From the NCBI RefSeq assembly GCF_003234085.1, contig NZ_QKSD01000005.1:124001-188000 (forward strand): 64,000 nucleotides of DNA, read 5' to 3'. A model generated the notes under the pieces. That model was not told where the DNA came from. It did no database searches and saw only the letters and a program-made list of their open reading frames with translations. Position numbers and translations under genes: made by a program. Source of the DNA: Curtobacterium sp. MCPF17_052 (GTDB lineage Bacteria; Actinomycetota; Actinomycetes; Actinomycetales; Microbacteriaceae). Shown here in pieces: positions 23,609 to 31,380 of the stretch (position 1 is the stretch's first letter; each line of letters starts with the position of its first letter).

Positions 23609-25407
23609 GGCGCCAGTGTCCTGCGCGGGTTCGGCACGGCGTCCAGCAGCGCGACCGTGTAGTCGTCCTGCGGGTGCTGCAGCACGTCGGCGGTCCGCCC
23701 CCGCTCGACCACGGCACCCTCGTGGAGCACCATGATGTCGTCGGTGATGAGCCGGGCACTGAGCAGGTCGTGCGTGATGTAGAGGAGCGAGACACCCCAC
23801 TGCTCGCGCAGGTCCTCGAGGAGCGCGAGCACCCCGGCGCGGAGCGTCACGTCGAGCATCGAGACCGGCTCGTCGGCGATGATCACCTGCGGATCGCTCG
23901 CGAGCGCCCGGGCGATCACCACGCGCTGCCGCTGCCCGCCGGAGAGCTGGTGCGGGAGCTTCTGCGCGAACTGCTCCACAGGTGTCAGGCCCACGGTCTC
24001 CAGGAGCTCGAGCACGCGACGGCGGGCATCGCGCCCGCGGAGACCGGTGTAGTTCACGACCGGACGGGTGAGCGTGTACTCGACCGTGTGCAGCGGGTTG
24101 AGCGCCGAGTAGGGGTCCTGGAACACCATCTGCACCTCGGAGCGCAGGTCCCGCATGCCGCGGCGGCCGAGCTTCGCGACGTCGAGGTCGCCGAACTGGA
24201 CAGTGCCCGACGTCGGCTTCTCGACGCCGGTGAGCAGCTTCGCGATGGTCGACTTGCCGGAGCCCGACTGGCCGACGAGCGCGAGGGACTGCCCCGGCTC
24301 GAGTGTGAACGACACGTCGCGGACGGCGCGGACCGGGTCCTCACCACGACGGGGCGGGGCGTAGGTCTTCACGAGGTGGTCGACGACGATCGGGTTCCGC
24401 GCCGCGCTGCGCTCCCGCGAGCCGACCGTGCTGAACGACGAGGTCGCCTGCTGGCGCTTCTCACCCGACGCGGCACGGAGCGAGCGGTCCGGGAAGCCGG
24501 GCAGGCTCACGACCGACGCGCGCGGGTCCGCGTAGTGCGAGAGCAGCATCTGCGTGTACGGGTCCTGCGGGGCACGGAGCACCTCGCGCGAACCGCCGTC
24601 CTCGACGATCCGGCCCTCGTGCATGACGAGGACGCGCTCGGTGGCCTCGAGCACGATGCCGAGGTCGTGGCTGATGAGCACCGCCGTGAACCCCTCGGCC
24701 CGCTGCAGCTCGATGATCGTGTCCATCACCGCGTGCTGCACGAGGACGTCGAGCGCCGTGGTCGGCTCGTCGAACACCATGAGCTGCGGCTCGAGGGACA
24801 GCGCGAGGGCGATCGACACGCGCTGGCGCATGCCGCCGGACAGCTCCCCGGGGAACCGCGCGAGCATCGAGTCGGGGAGCTTCACCTTGCCGACGAGCTC
24901 CCGCATCCGGCTGTCCCACCGCTCGCGGGGGACGTGGCCGTGGGCCTTGAAGACGTCGATGAAGTGGTTCCGGATCGTCCGCACCGGGTTGAGCGCGTTC
25001 ATGCCGGACTGCAGCACCATCGCGAATCCGCCCTGGCGCTGCTGCCGGAGCTCCTCGTCGCCGAGGTCGCGGATGTCCTTCCCCGCGAACACGATGCTGC
25101 CGCCGTTCGTCCGCGCCGGGGGCTTCTGCAGTCGGGTGAGCGCGTAGCCGAGCGTCGACTTGCCGGAGCCGGACTCGCCGACCAGCCCGACGAACTCGCC
25201 CTTCCGGAGCGAGAACGACACGTGGTCGACCGCCTGGACGGCGGTCTGCCCCGACGACTCGTAGACGACCGACAGGTTCCGGACGTCGAGCAGGACGTCG
25301 GATCCTGCGGAGTCGGTGGTTCCGTGGGACGTGTCGGACGGGAGGCCCGTGGCGGCGCCGGTGCGTGCCTCCAGTCCGGTGGTGGGGACGGGACGTGCGC
25401 CGCTCAT
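23605..25407 (-). CDS. Fused double ATPase of a peptide/oligosaccharide-type ABC transporter (DppD-DppF)
   Basis: This 600-residue protein contains two complete ABC ATPase domains. Domain 1 (about residues 38-300) has Walker A GESGSGKST, signature LSGGMRQR and Walker B LMVFDEPT. Domain 2 (about 345-595) has GQSGSGKST, LSGGQRQR and VIIADEP. Both have the oligopeptide C-terminal extension type. It powers the two permeases encoded upstream. The ATG at 25407 overlaps the permease stop by 4 nt. Residues about 10-24 are encoded by a copy of the 42-bp palindromic element (25336-25377), so the N-terminal 35 residues are probably an added tail. The second Walker B has ADEPVS rather than DEPTS. Confidence 0.9.
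   Translation of the reverse strand: MSGARPVPTTGLEARTGAATGLPSDTSHGTTDSAGSDVLLDVRNLSVVYESSGQTAVQAVDHVSFSLRKGEFVGLVGESGSGKSTLGYALTRLQKPPARTNGGSIVFAGKDIRDLGDEELRQQRQGGFAMVLQSGMNALNPVRTIRNHFIDVFKAHGHVPRERWDSRMRELVGKVKLPDSMLARFPGELSGGMRQRVSIALALSLEPQLMVFDEPTTALDVLVQHAVMDTIIELQRAEGFTAVLISHDLGIVLEATERVLVMHEGRIVEDGGSREVLRAPQDPYTQMLLSHYADPRASVVSLPGFPDRSLRAASGEKRQQATSSFSTVGSRERSAARNPIVVDHLVKTYAPPRRGEDPVRAVRDVSFTLEPGQSLALVGQSGSGKSTIAKLLTGVEKPTSGTVQFGDLDVAKLGRRGMRDLRSEVQMVFQDPYSALNPLHTVEYTLTRPVVNYTGLRGRDARRRVLELLETVGLTPVEQFAQKLPHQLSGGQRQRVVIARALASDPQVIIADEPVSMLDVTLRAGVLALLEDLREQWGVSLLYITHDLLSARLITDDIMVLHEGAVVERGRTADVLQHPQDDYTVALLDAVPNPRRTLAP
25336..25377. repeat. 42-bp palindromic element, copy A (inside ATPase gene start)
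   Basis: The left arm is GGACGGGAGGCCCG (25336-25349). The right arm is CGTGCCTCCAGTCC (25364-25377). They match in 12 of 14 pairs and are separated by 14 nt beginning TGGCGG. The length and the interior match the copy at 32643-32684. It is translated as part of the ATPase N-terminus. Confidence 0.75.
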
Positions 25408-26360
25408 GCGGTCGCCTCCTTGCGCTTCGGGCGCGCGCCTTCGCGCAGCCGCGGATTGGACACGGCATCGACGCCGAAGTTGATCAGGGTGAGGCTCATC
25501 GCGAGGAGGGCGATGCAGAGCCCCGGGGCGAACAGCAGGATCCACTGGCCGGTGAGCAGCGCGTTCGAGTTCTGCGCCCAGTAGAGGATCGTGCCCCAGC
25601 TGACGATCGAGGAGTCGCCGAGGCCGAGGAACTCCAGGCCCGCCTCGGCCAGGATCGCGCTCGTCGCCGCCCCGAAGAAGCTGCCGACGATCAGGGACGT
25701 CATGTTCGGCAGGATCTCGCGGAAGACGATGCGGGTCGCCCCCTCGCCGGAGAACTGCGCGGCCGTCACGAAGTCGCGGCCGCGGAGGGACTGCGTCTGG
25801 GAGCGGAGCACACGCGCTCCCCATGCCCAGCCGGTGACGACGATGACCGCGATGATGACCGCGATGCCGCCGTTCTGCAGGTACGCCGCGATCACGATCA
25901 TGAGCGGCAGGCCCGGGATCACCAGGAACAGGTTCACGATGAAGCCGATGACCTCGGCCACCCAGCCGCGGACGTAGCCCCAGCTGAGGCCGATCGCGAC
26001 GGCGACGAGCGTGGACAGGATGCCCGCGACCGCGCCGACCATGACCGAGATGCGGGCGCCGTAGATCAGCTGGGAGAGGACGTCCTCGCCGGCGGCGGTG
26101 GTGCCCATCCAGTGGTCGGGCGTCGCGTCGGCTGACCGTGCGAAGCCGTTCTGGCTGGCTCCGTACGGAGCGAGGAGGGGCGCCAGGATCGCCACGAGGA
26201 CGAACACGGCCAGGATGATGATGCCGATCCGGGCCTTCGTGTTCGACCAGACGACGCCGAACTGGCGAGCGGCTGACCTGAGCTTGCTCGGCGCCTGCTG
26301 TTCTGGGCCCGGCTGGGTGCGGACTGCGACGGTTGCGTCGGGGGTGCTCGTGTTGGTCAT
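25404..26360 (-). CDS. ABC transporter permease (DppC-like)
   Basis: This 318-residue permease has the long N-terminal cytoplasmic tail, a first membrane segment (IGIIILAVFVLVAILAPLL) and the DHWMGTTAAGEDVLSQLIYGAR segment diagnostic of DppC/OppC subunits. Four or five further membrane helices follow, and the EAA-type loop GATRIVFREILPN contacts the ATPase. It pairs with the DppB-like permease upstream. ATGA overlaps occur on both sides. Confidence 0.9.
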   Translation of the reverse strand: MTNTSTPDATVAVRTQPGPEQQAPSKLRSAARQFGVVWSNTKARIGIIILAVFVLVAILAPLLAPYGASQNGFARSADATPDHWMGTTAAGEDVLSQLIYGARISVMVGAVAGILSTLVAVAIGLSWGYVRGWVAEVIGFIVNLFLVIPGLPLMIVIAAYLQNGGIAVIIAVIVVTGWAWGARVLRSQTQSLRGRDFVTAAQFSGEGATRIVFREILPNMTSLIVGSFFGAATSAILAEAGLEFLGLGDSSIVSWGTILYWAQNSNALLTGQWILLFAPGLCIALLAMSLTLINFGVDAVSNPRLREGARPKRKEATA

Positions 26361-27337
26361 CGGCGCGTCCTCGGGTCCAGGACGCCGTACAGCACGTCCA
26401 CGATGAAGTTGGCGATGAGCACCGACACGGTGATCATCAGGAAGAGTGCCTGCATGAGCGGGTAGTCCTGCCCGATGACGGCGTTGAACAGCAGGTAGCC
26501 GATGCCCGGGTAGCCGAACACCTGCTCGACGAGCACCGAGCCGCCGACCACGCCGCCGAGGGCCAGGCCGAAGCCGGTCAGGTTCGGCAGGATCGCGTTG
26601 CGCGCCGCGTAGCGGATCGCGACGGTCCGGCCGCGCAGGCCGTTCGCCTCGGCGAAGGTCACGTAGTCGTCGCCGAGCGTGTTGATCATCGCGTTGCGCA
26701 TGCCGATGATCCAGCCGCCCAGGCTCGTCACCAGGATCGTCACCGCCGGCAGGACCGCGTGCTGCAGGGCATCACCCACGAACGCTCCGGTGAGACCCGG
26801 CGTGGTCGTCGCCGAGTACGCGCCGGTGGTCGGGAACCAGTGCAGGACGTAGCCGAGGAAGAACAGCAGGAGCAGCGCCGTCCAGAAGTACGGGAACGTG
26901 GACATGAAGCTGCCGGACAGGGTGGGGAGCGAGTCGAGCCAGGTGCCGCGCTTCCAGGCCGCCGCGATGCCGATCAGGGTGCCGAGGACGAACGCCAGGA
27001 TCGTCACGACCCCGACCAGGATCAGCGTGTACGGCAGGGCCTTCCCGACCAGGTCGCCGACCGGCTGCGGGTAGAACGTGTAGCTCGTCCCGAAGTCGAG
27101 GGTGACGACCTGGTGCAGGTAGCTGACGTACTGGTCCCAGAGGTTCCCGGTCGGGACGCCGAGCTGCGCCTCGATGGCCGTGCGGGTGGCGTCGGTGACC
27201 GGGCCGTTCTGGCTGAGCTTCGCGAGGGCCGCGTCGCTCGGGCTGCCCGGCATGAGGCGCGGCAGCACGAAGTTCAGCGTGACCGCGGCCCAGAGGGTCA
27301 GGACGAAGAGGACGAGTTTCTGGGCGATGTACTTCAC
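26357..27337 (-). CDS. ABC transporter permease (DppB-like)
   Basis: This 326-residue permease has the DppB/OppB layout. The first membrane helix sits at the very N-terminus (KLVLFVLTLWAAVTLNFVLPRLMPG). A large outer loop follows, then five more helices, with the EAA-like loop region RNAILPNLTGFG. It forms the channel with the DppC-like protein. ATG at 27337 overlaps the binding-protein stop by 4 nt. Confidence 0.9.
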   Translation of the reverse strand: MKYIAQKLVLFVLTLWAAVTLNFVLPRLMPGSPSDAALAKLSQNGPVTDATRTAIEAQLGVPTGNLWDQYVSYLHQVVTLDFGTSYTFYPQPVGDLVGKALPYTLILVGVVTILAFVLGTLIGIAAAWKRGTWLDSLPTLSGSFMSTFPYFWTALLLLFFLGYVLHWFPTTGAYSATTTPGLTGAFVGDALQHAVLPAVTILVTSLGGWIIGMRNAMINTLGDDYVTFAEANGLRGRTVAIRYAARNAILPNLTGFGLALGGVVGGSVLVEQVFGYPGIGYLLFNAVIGQDYPLMQALFLMITVSVLIANFIVDVLYGVLDPRTRR

Positions 27338-29028
27338 TTGCCCTGCTCCTGGACGATCGCGCGCCCTGCGGCGCTGTCGCGCAGCCGGAGCTTGGTGAAG
27401 ATGAGCAGCGGTGCCGAGTCGTAGTTCTGCGGGGCCATGTACGGGTCCTCCGCACTCGGCCAGCCGACGAACTTGCCGGTGTTGAACAGACCCCAGAGGC
27501 CGCCGTGGTACATGCCGATCACGGGCAGCTGGTCGTACACGATCGTCTGCAGCTGGTCGAGGATCTGCTGCTGCCGGCCGGTGTCGGTCGTCGCCTTGTA
27601 CTCGTCGAGCAGGCGCTGCGTGGCCGGGTCACGGTACCGCTCGTAGTTGTTGACGGTGGGCTTGCCGACGGGCTGGTAGAACTCGGTCGACATCAGCGAG
27701 TTGAACGCCTGGTACACGTCGCCGTTGCCCATGCCGCCCATCGCCATGTCGAAGTCACCGTTGTTGATCGCCTGCTGGTACCCGGCGGGCTGCGGGGCCT
27801 TGATGGTCACCGCGACGCCGATGGCGGTGAGGTCGCGGCGGACCTCCTGCGCGGCACGGAGCCAGTCCGCGTAGCCGTTCGCCGTGGTGATCGTGATCGC
27901 GAGCTGCTTGCCGTCCTTGACGATCTTGCCGCCCTGCTCCACCCAGCCGGACTTCGCGAACGCGGCCTTCGCGGCGGCGACGTCCTGCGTCACCATGCCC
28001 TTGTCGGGGATGTCCGGGTTCGCGTACCGCTCCTGGTTCGGCAGGATCAGGCCGGTCTGGGCCGCGGCGGTGAGGTTGCCCTCGGTCGCGGTCTCGGCGA
28101 TGTCGTCGCGGTCGAGGGCGAGCGAGATGCCCCGGCGGACGTTCACGTCGTCGTACGGCGCCTTCGTCAGGTTGGGGATCAGCCCGATCACGCCCCCCGG
28201 CGGGAACCACCACGTGTTGGTGCGAGACGCGGCGCCCCACGTGCCCTCGACGTCGGAGATGAACGAGTACGACCAGTCGTAGCCGCGGGTCACGGTGTCG
28301 AGCTGCGTGTTCGTCGCCGGCAGGATGAGGTGCTCGATCGCGATCTCGTCGGCCTGCCAGTACCGACGGTTCTTGTCCATCGAGTACTGCTGGTCGGTGT
28401 AGTTGCCGAGGACGAACGGGCCGGTGCCGATGGGGTTCGGGTCCCGCCACGTCGTCGGGTCCTCCACCTTCCCCCAGTGCCGCTCGCCGAGTATGTACGT
28501 CTGGCCGATGATCGTCAGGCTCGGGACGTCCTCGGACTTCAGGTGGAAGACGACGTGGTCCCCCTGCTGCTCGATGGTGTCGATGTGCTGCCAGGCACCC
28601 TTGACGTCCATCGCGGGGAACTTCTTCAGCAGGTCGAACGTGAAGACGACGTCCTTCGCGGTGAACGCGTCACCGTTCGACCACTCGACACCCCGGCGGA
28701 TCGTCATGTCGATCGTCTTCGCGTCCGGCTGTTCCCACGAGCTGGCGAGCCACGGGTTCCGCTTGCCGTCGAGGGGGTTCACCTCGATGAGGGGCTCGTA
28801 CATCCACTTCGACGCCGTCCGGGCGTTCGTGATGTACGGGTTGAAGTTGCGGTCGAACAGCGGGTTGCCGTGGTCGGCGTTGATGAGCATCGTGTCCTTG
28901 CCGATGCTCGGGTCCGGCTCCGACCGGACCTGGATGCTGCAGCCGGTCGCTGTGAGGGCCACGACCGCGATGCCGGCGAGGGCAGCGGCGAGGCGAGCAC
29001 GGCGGGTGCGCTGTGGGGGAAGCGTCAT
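27334..29028 (-). CDS. Family-5 extracellular solute-binding lipoprotein
   Basis: This 564-residue protein has a lipoprotein signal peptide (LAGIAVVALTATGC) and the SBP_bac_5 fold of peptide and oligosaccharide binding proteins. A diagnostic piece is IDMTIRRGVEWSNGDAFTAKDV. It captures the ligand outside the cell for the two permeases and the double ATPase. Family 5 proteins bind peptides, nickel or cello- and manno-oligosaccharides. The GH1 enzyme and the LacI regulator in the same locus favour an oligosaccharide, which is an inference. It is the first gene of the operon. The ATG at 29028 has GGAGG upstream and a promoter-operator region at 29067-29095. Confidence 0.9.
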   Translation of the reverse strand: MTLPPQRTRRARLAAALAGIAVVALTATGCSIQVRSEPDPSIGKDTMLINADHGNPLFDRNFNPYITNARTASKWMYEPLIEVNPLDGKRNPWLASSWEQPDAKTIDMTIRRGVEWSNGDAFTAKDVVFTFDLLKKFPAMDVKGAWQHIDTIEQQGDHVVFHLKSEDVPSLTIIGQTYILGERHWGKVEDPTTWRDPNPIGTGPFVLGNYTDQQYSMDKNRRYWQADEIAIEHLILPATNTQLDTVTRGYDWSYSFISDVEGTWGAASRTNTWWFPPGGVIGLIPNLTKAPYDDVNVRRGISLALDRDDIAETATEGNLTAAAQTGLILPNQERYANPDIPDKGMVTQDVAAAKAAFAKSGWVEQGGKIVKDGKQLAITITTANGYADWLRAAQEVRRDLTAIGVAVTIKAPQPAGYQQAINNGDFDMAMGGMGNGDVYQAFNSLMSTEFYQPVGKPTVNNYERYRDPATQRLLDEYKATTDTGRQQQILDQLQTIVYDQLPVIGMYHGGLWGLFNTGKFVGWPSAEDPYMAPQNYDSAPLLIFTKLRLRDSAAGRAIVQEQGK

Positions 29029-29066
29029 TGCTCGGTCGACCTCCGTGTCGAGTGGGTACGAGGGTC

Positions 29067-29095
29067 AATGTATGCGCTTACATCGCGGTGCGCAA
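29067..29095 (-). promoter_or_regulatory. Promoter of the transporter operon with embedded LacI-type operator
   Basis: On the minus strand TTGCGC (29090-29095) and TACATT (29067-29072) are 17 nt apart. The near-perfect 16-bp palindrome ATGTATGCGCTTACAT (29068-29083, one mismatched pair) overlaps the -10 box and has the central GCGC typical of LacI-family sites. The LacI-family gene directly upstream is the obvious regulator. Confidence 0.7.
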
Positions 29096-29122
29096 GTCGC
29101 AGTCCGTACGTCGCGCAGCACG

Positions 29123-30223
29123 CTAGAGCTCCGGCGGGCAACTCTCGCGGAGCAGCACCTCGACGGGCAGCCGGACGGCACGCGGTGGCCCCTCACGGCG
29201 GTCCAGTCGGTCGACGATCGCCCGGACCGCCGCACGCCCCAGGTCCCCCATCGGCTGGTGCACGGTGGTCAGGCGCGGGGTCGAGTACCGCCCCGCGTCG
29301 ATGCCGTCGAAGCCCGTCACCATGACGTCGTCCGGCACCCGCAGCCCGCGCGCCAGGACCGCGTCGAGCACCCCGAGCGCCGACTGGTCGTTCGAGCAGA
29401 CGATCGCCCGCGGCACCCGCTCGTCCAGCAGCGTCCGGGCCAGCTCACGGGCCCGGACCCGACCGAAGTCGCCGTGCACGGTCCGGACCGCCGTCGGCGC
29501 GAGCCCGTGGTCCTCGAGCGCCCGCCTGAACCCGGCGGTGCGCTCCTGGTCGTCCGGGGAGTCCACCGGTCCCGCCACGTAGGCGATCGACCGGATGCCG
29601 AGCCGTCCGATGACGTGGGCGGCGAGGGTCCGCATGCCCGCGGCGTTGTCGACGCTGATCGAGTCGAAGCCGCGCGAGCGCCGGTCGTCGGCGAGCACCA
29701 CCACCGGGATCCGGCGGGCGACGTGTTCGAGGAGCTCGTCCGGCACGGTCTGCGCCAGGACCGCCAGCCCGTCGACCCGGCCGGCGACGTCGTTCACGAT
29801 GACGTCCCGCGACGGACCACGGCCGGCCGCCACCATCAGCGCCAGTCCACGCTGCCACGCCTCGGTCTCGGCGCCGCGCAGCACCTCGTCGAAGTACAGG
29901 TTCGATGACGTCGGCTGGGTGACGTGCCGGCGGTCGTCGACGATGCGCACACCGCCGTCGGTGACGACGTCCGGCCGTTCGTCCGGTACGACGTCGAACC
30001 CCGGCAGCAGCAGGCCCACCACGCCGGTCCGGCGTCCGGCCAGCGCGCGGGCGTTCCCAGAGGGGACGTAGCCGAGGGAGCGGATCGCGGCCTGGACACG
30101 GTCCCGGGTGCCCTCGCGGACGGCGTCGGGCGTGCGGAGGACGCGGGAGACCGTCGCGATCGAGACGCCCGCGGCCGAGGCGACGTCGTACACCGTGGGA
30201 GGTGCGGTGCCCTGCGTGGTCAC
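29123..30223 (-). CDS. LacI-family transcriptional regulator of the transporter/GH1 operon
   Basis: This 366-residue protein has the LacI helix-turn-helix and hinge at the N-terminus (TVYDVASAAGVSIATVSRVLRTPDAV, then SLGYVPSGNARALAGRRT) and a periplasmic-binding-protein-like effector domain (CSNDQSALGVLDAVLARGLRVPDD, VTGFDGIDAG). A loop of about 30 residues near 75-105 is longer than usual. GTG at 30223 is chosen because GGGAGG lies about 7 nt before it; earlier in-frame starts add unrelated sequence. It lies just upstream of the binding-protein gene in the same direction. It should bind the palindrome at 29068-29083, with release by an imported sugar. Confidence 0.85.
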   Translation of the reverse strand: MTTQGTAPPTVYDVASAAGVSIATVSRVLRTPDAVREGTRDRVQAAIRSLGYVPSGNARALAGRRTGVVGLLLPGFDVVPDERPDVVTDGGVRIVDDRRHVTQPTSSNLYFDEVLRGAETEAWQRGLALMVAAGRGPSRDVIVNDVAGRVDGLAVLAQTVPDELLEHVARRIPVVVLADDRRSRGFDSISVDNAAGMRTLAAHVIGRLGIRSIAYVAGPVDSPDDQERTAGFRRALEDHGLAPTAVRTVHGDFGRVRARELARTLLDERVPRAIVCSNDQSALGVLDAVLARGLRVPDDVMVTGFDGIDAGRYSTPRLTTVHQPMGDLGRAAVRAIVDRLDRREGPPRAVRLPVEVLLRESCPPEL

Positions 30224-30379
30224 GCCGTGCCTCCCGTCGCGGTCGGAGCCGCGGGCAGCCCACCCGGCGACGCCGACCATCCTAGGCAGCGTCGGTTCTC
30301 CACAGGTCCAGCCCGGGGCCTTGCGGACGACAGCGCGCAGGACGACACTGGCCCGACCAACAGGGGAAAGGACGATCAG

Positions 30380-30538
30380 ATGTCACAGTCGACTCCGTCC
30401 GGGCGCAGGGATGCGTACCGGCTCTCCACCGACGAGGCCGAGGTGCGGGAGGCCCTCCTCGACCACGACGCCGACCCGCACCTGTCCTGGGTGACCGCCC
30501 AGCTCGACGGGACGGAGGAACGTCCGCTGGTCGAGTAG
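30380..30538 (+). CDS. Small hypothetical protein, 52 residues
   Basis: A short frame starts with ATG at 30380 and has a good ribosome site (AAAGGA, 8 nt before). The product is hydrophilic and acidic (STDEAEVREALLDHDADPHLSWVTAQLDG), with no Cys, signal peptide or membrane segment. It is transcribed divergently from the LacI gene, and a TAGGAT box lies in between on the minus strand. I do not recognise the family. The clear ribosome site and codon pattern favour a real gene. Confidence 0.55.
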   Translation: MSQSTPSGRRDAYRLSTDEAEVREALLDHDADPHLSWVTAQLDGTEERPLVE

Positions 30539-30550
30539 CGGCCACGTCCA

Positions 30551-30569
30551 CCGGTCGAGGAGCGACCGG
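30551..30569. terminator. Short hairpin between convergent genes
   Basis: A 7-bp stem (CCGGTCG at 30551-30557 and 30563-30569) with a 5-nt loop lies between the convergent small-protein gene and the GntR gene. It is a weak candidate. Confidence 0.4.
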
Positions 30570-30586
30570 GGTCCGGCCCGCGTCGG

Positions 30587-31303
30587 TCAGGCCCCGGCCG
30601 CCAGCCGCTCCGGTGCCCCGACGATCGCCATGCCCGCGCCGCGGAGCCGACGCCGCTCCTGGGCGATGAAGCCCAGCAGCCGGTCGTTGGTCCCCGCGAC
30701 GTGGGCGGCGACCAGTTCCGCGGCGCGGTCGGCGTCGCCCTGCTGGACGGCGTCGAGGATGTCGCTGTGCTCCTGCCACGCCGCGTCGCGGGCCTCGGGC
30801 GTGCGGACCTCGATCCACCGGGTGCGCTCGAGTCGGGTCAGGGCGTCGGCCACGGCATCGGTGACGAAGCGGTTCCCGCCGAGCGCGGCAAGGTCCAGGT
30901 GGAACGTCGAGCCCATCGTGATGCCGGCCTGCTGGTCCGGGGTCGGTCGGAGGGCGTCGAGGTGCGCGCGGACCTCGGCGAGCGCCTCGGGCTGCGCGCG
31001 GGCGACGGCGAGACGGGCGGCGGCGGGTTCGAGCACGCCGCGGAGTTCGGCGAGCGAGGCGATCTCGTCGAGGTCGATCGGGGTGACCGTCCACGAGCGA
31101 CCCTCGTGCAGGATGAGCCCCTCGCGCTCGAGGCGTGACAGGGCTGCCCGGACGGGGGTGCGTGAGGCGTGGAAGCGCGCTTCGAGCCCGCGCTCCGAGA
31201 TGCGTTCCCCCGGCGCGATGTCGAGCGTCAGGATCGCGGCACGGAGGTTGTCGTAGAGCTGGGCCGTCTGCGACACGGGTGCTGCGTCGGTCGGTTCGGT
31301 CAC
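30587..31303 (-). CDS. GntR-family regulator, FadR/FCD subfamily
   Basis: This 238-residue protein has an N-terminal winged helix of GntR type (LYDNLRAAILTLDIAPGERI, then ARFHASRTPVRAALSRLEREGLI). A C-terminal all-helical FCD effector domain follows (LAELRGVLEPAAARLAV, FHLDLAALGGN). GTG at 31303 is favoured because TACGCT sits 8 nt before it, which fits leaderless transcription; an ATG two codons earlier would be too close to that box. It is divergent from an MFS transporter, and the large palindrome at 31336-31358 lies between them. It probably represses the transporter and perhaps itself. The effector is unknown. Confidence 0.85.
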   Translation of the reverse strand: MTEPTDAAPVSQTAQLYDNLRAAILTLDIAPGERISERGLEARFHASRTPVRAALSRLEREGLILHEGRSWTVTPIDLDEIASLAELRGVLEPAAARLAVARAQPEALAEVRAHLDALRPTPDQQAGITMGSTFHLDLAALGGNRFVTDAVADALTRLERTRWIEVRTPEARDAAWQEHSDILDAVQQGDADRAAELVAAHVAGTNDRLLGFIAQERRRLRGAGMAIVGAPERLAAGA

Positions 31304-31335
31304 GGGCATCCAGCGTAGTGCCGTCGGACCACCGT

Positions 31336-31358
31336 TGGTATACCGTTCCGGTACACCA
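31336..31358. promoter_or_regulatory. GntR operator candidate between regulator and MFS gene
   Basis: A 23-bp inverted repeat has 10-nt arms TGGTATACCG and CGGTACACCA around 3 central bases, with a single mismatched pair. It lies between the divergent start codons at 31303 and 31381, as expected for a site controlling both. Confidence 0.7.
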
Positions 31359-31380
31359 GCCGAGTCGAGACGGGGAGCGC

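Noticed and set aside
30226..30239. CGTGCCTCCCGTCG as a 42-bp element copy at the LacI start
   Set aside because: No matching left arm lies 28 nt away. On the minus strand it is simply a strong ribosome site GGGAGG for the GTG at 30223.
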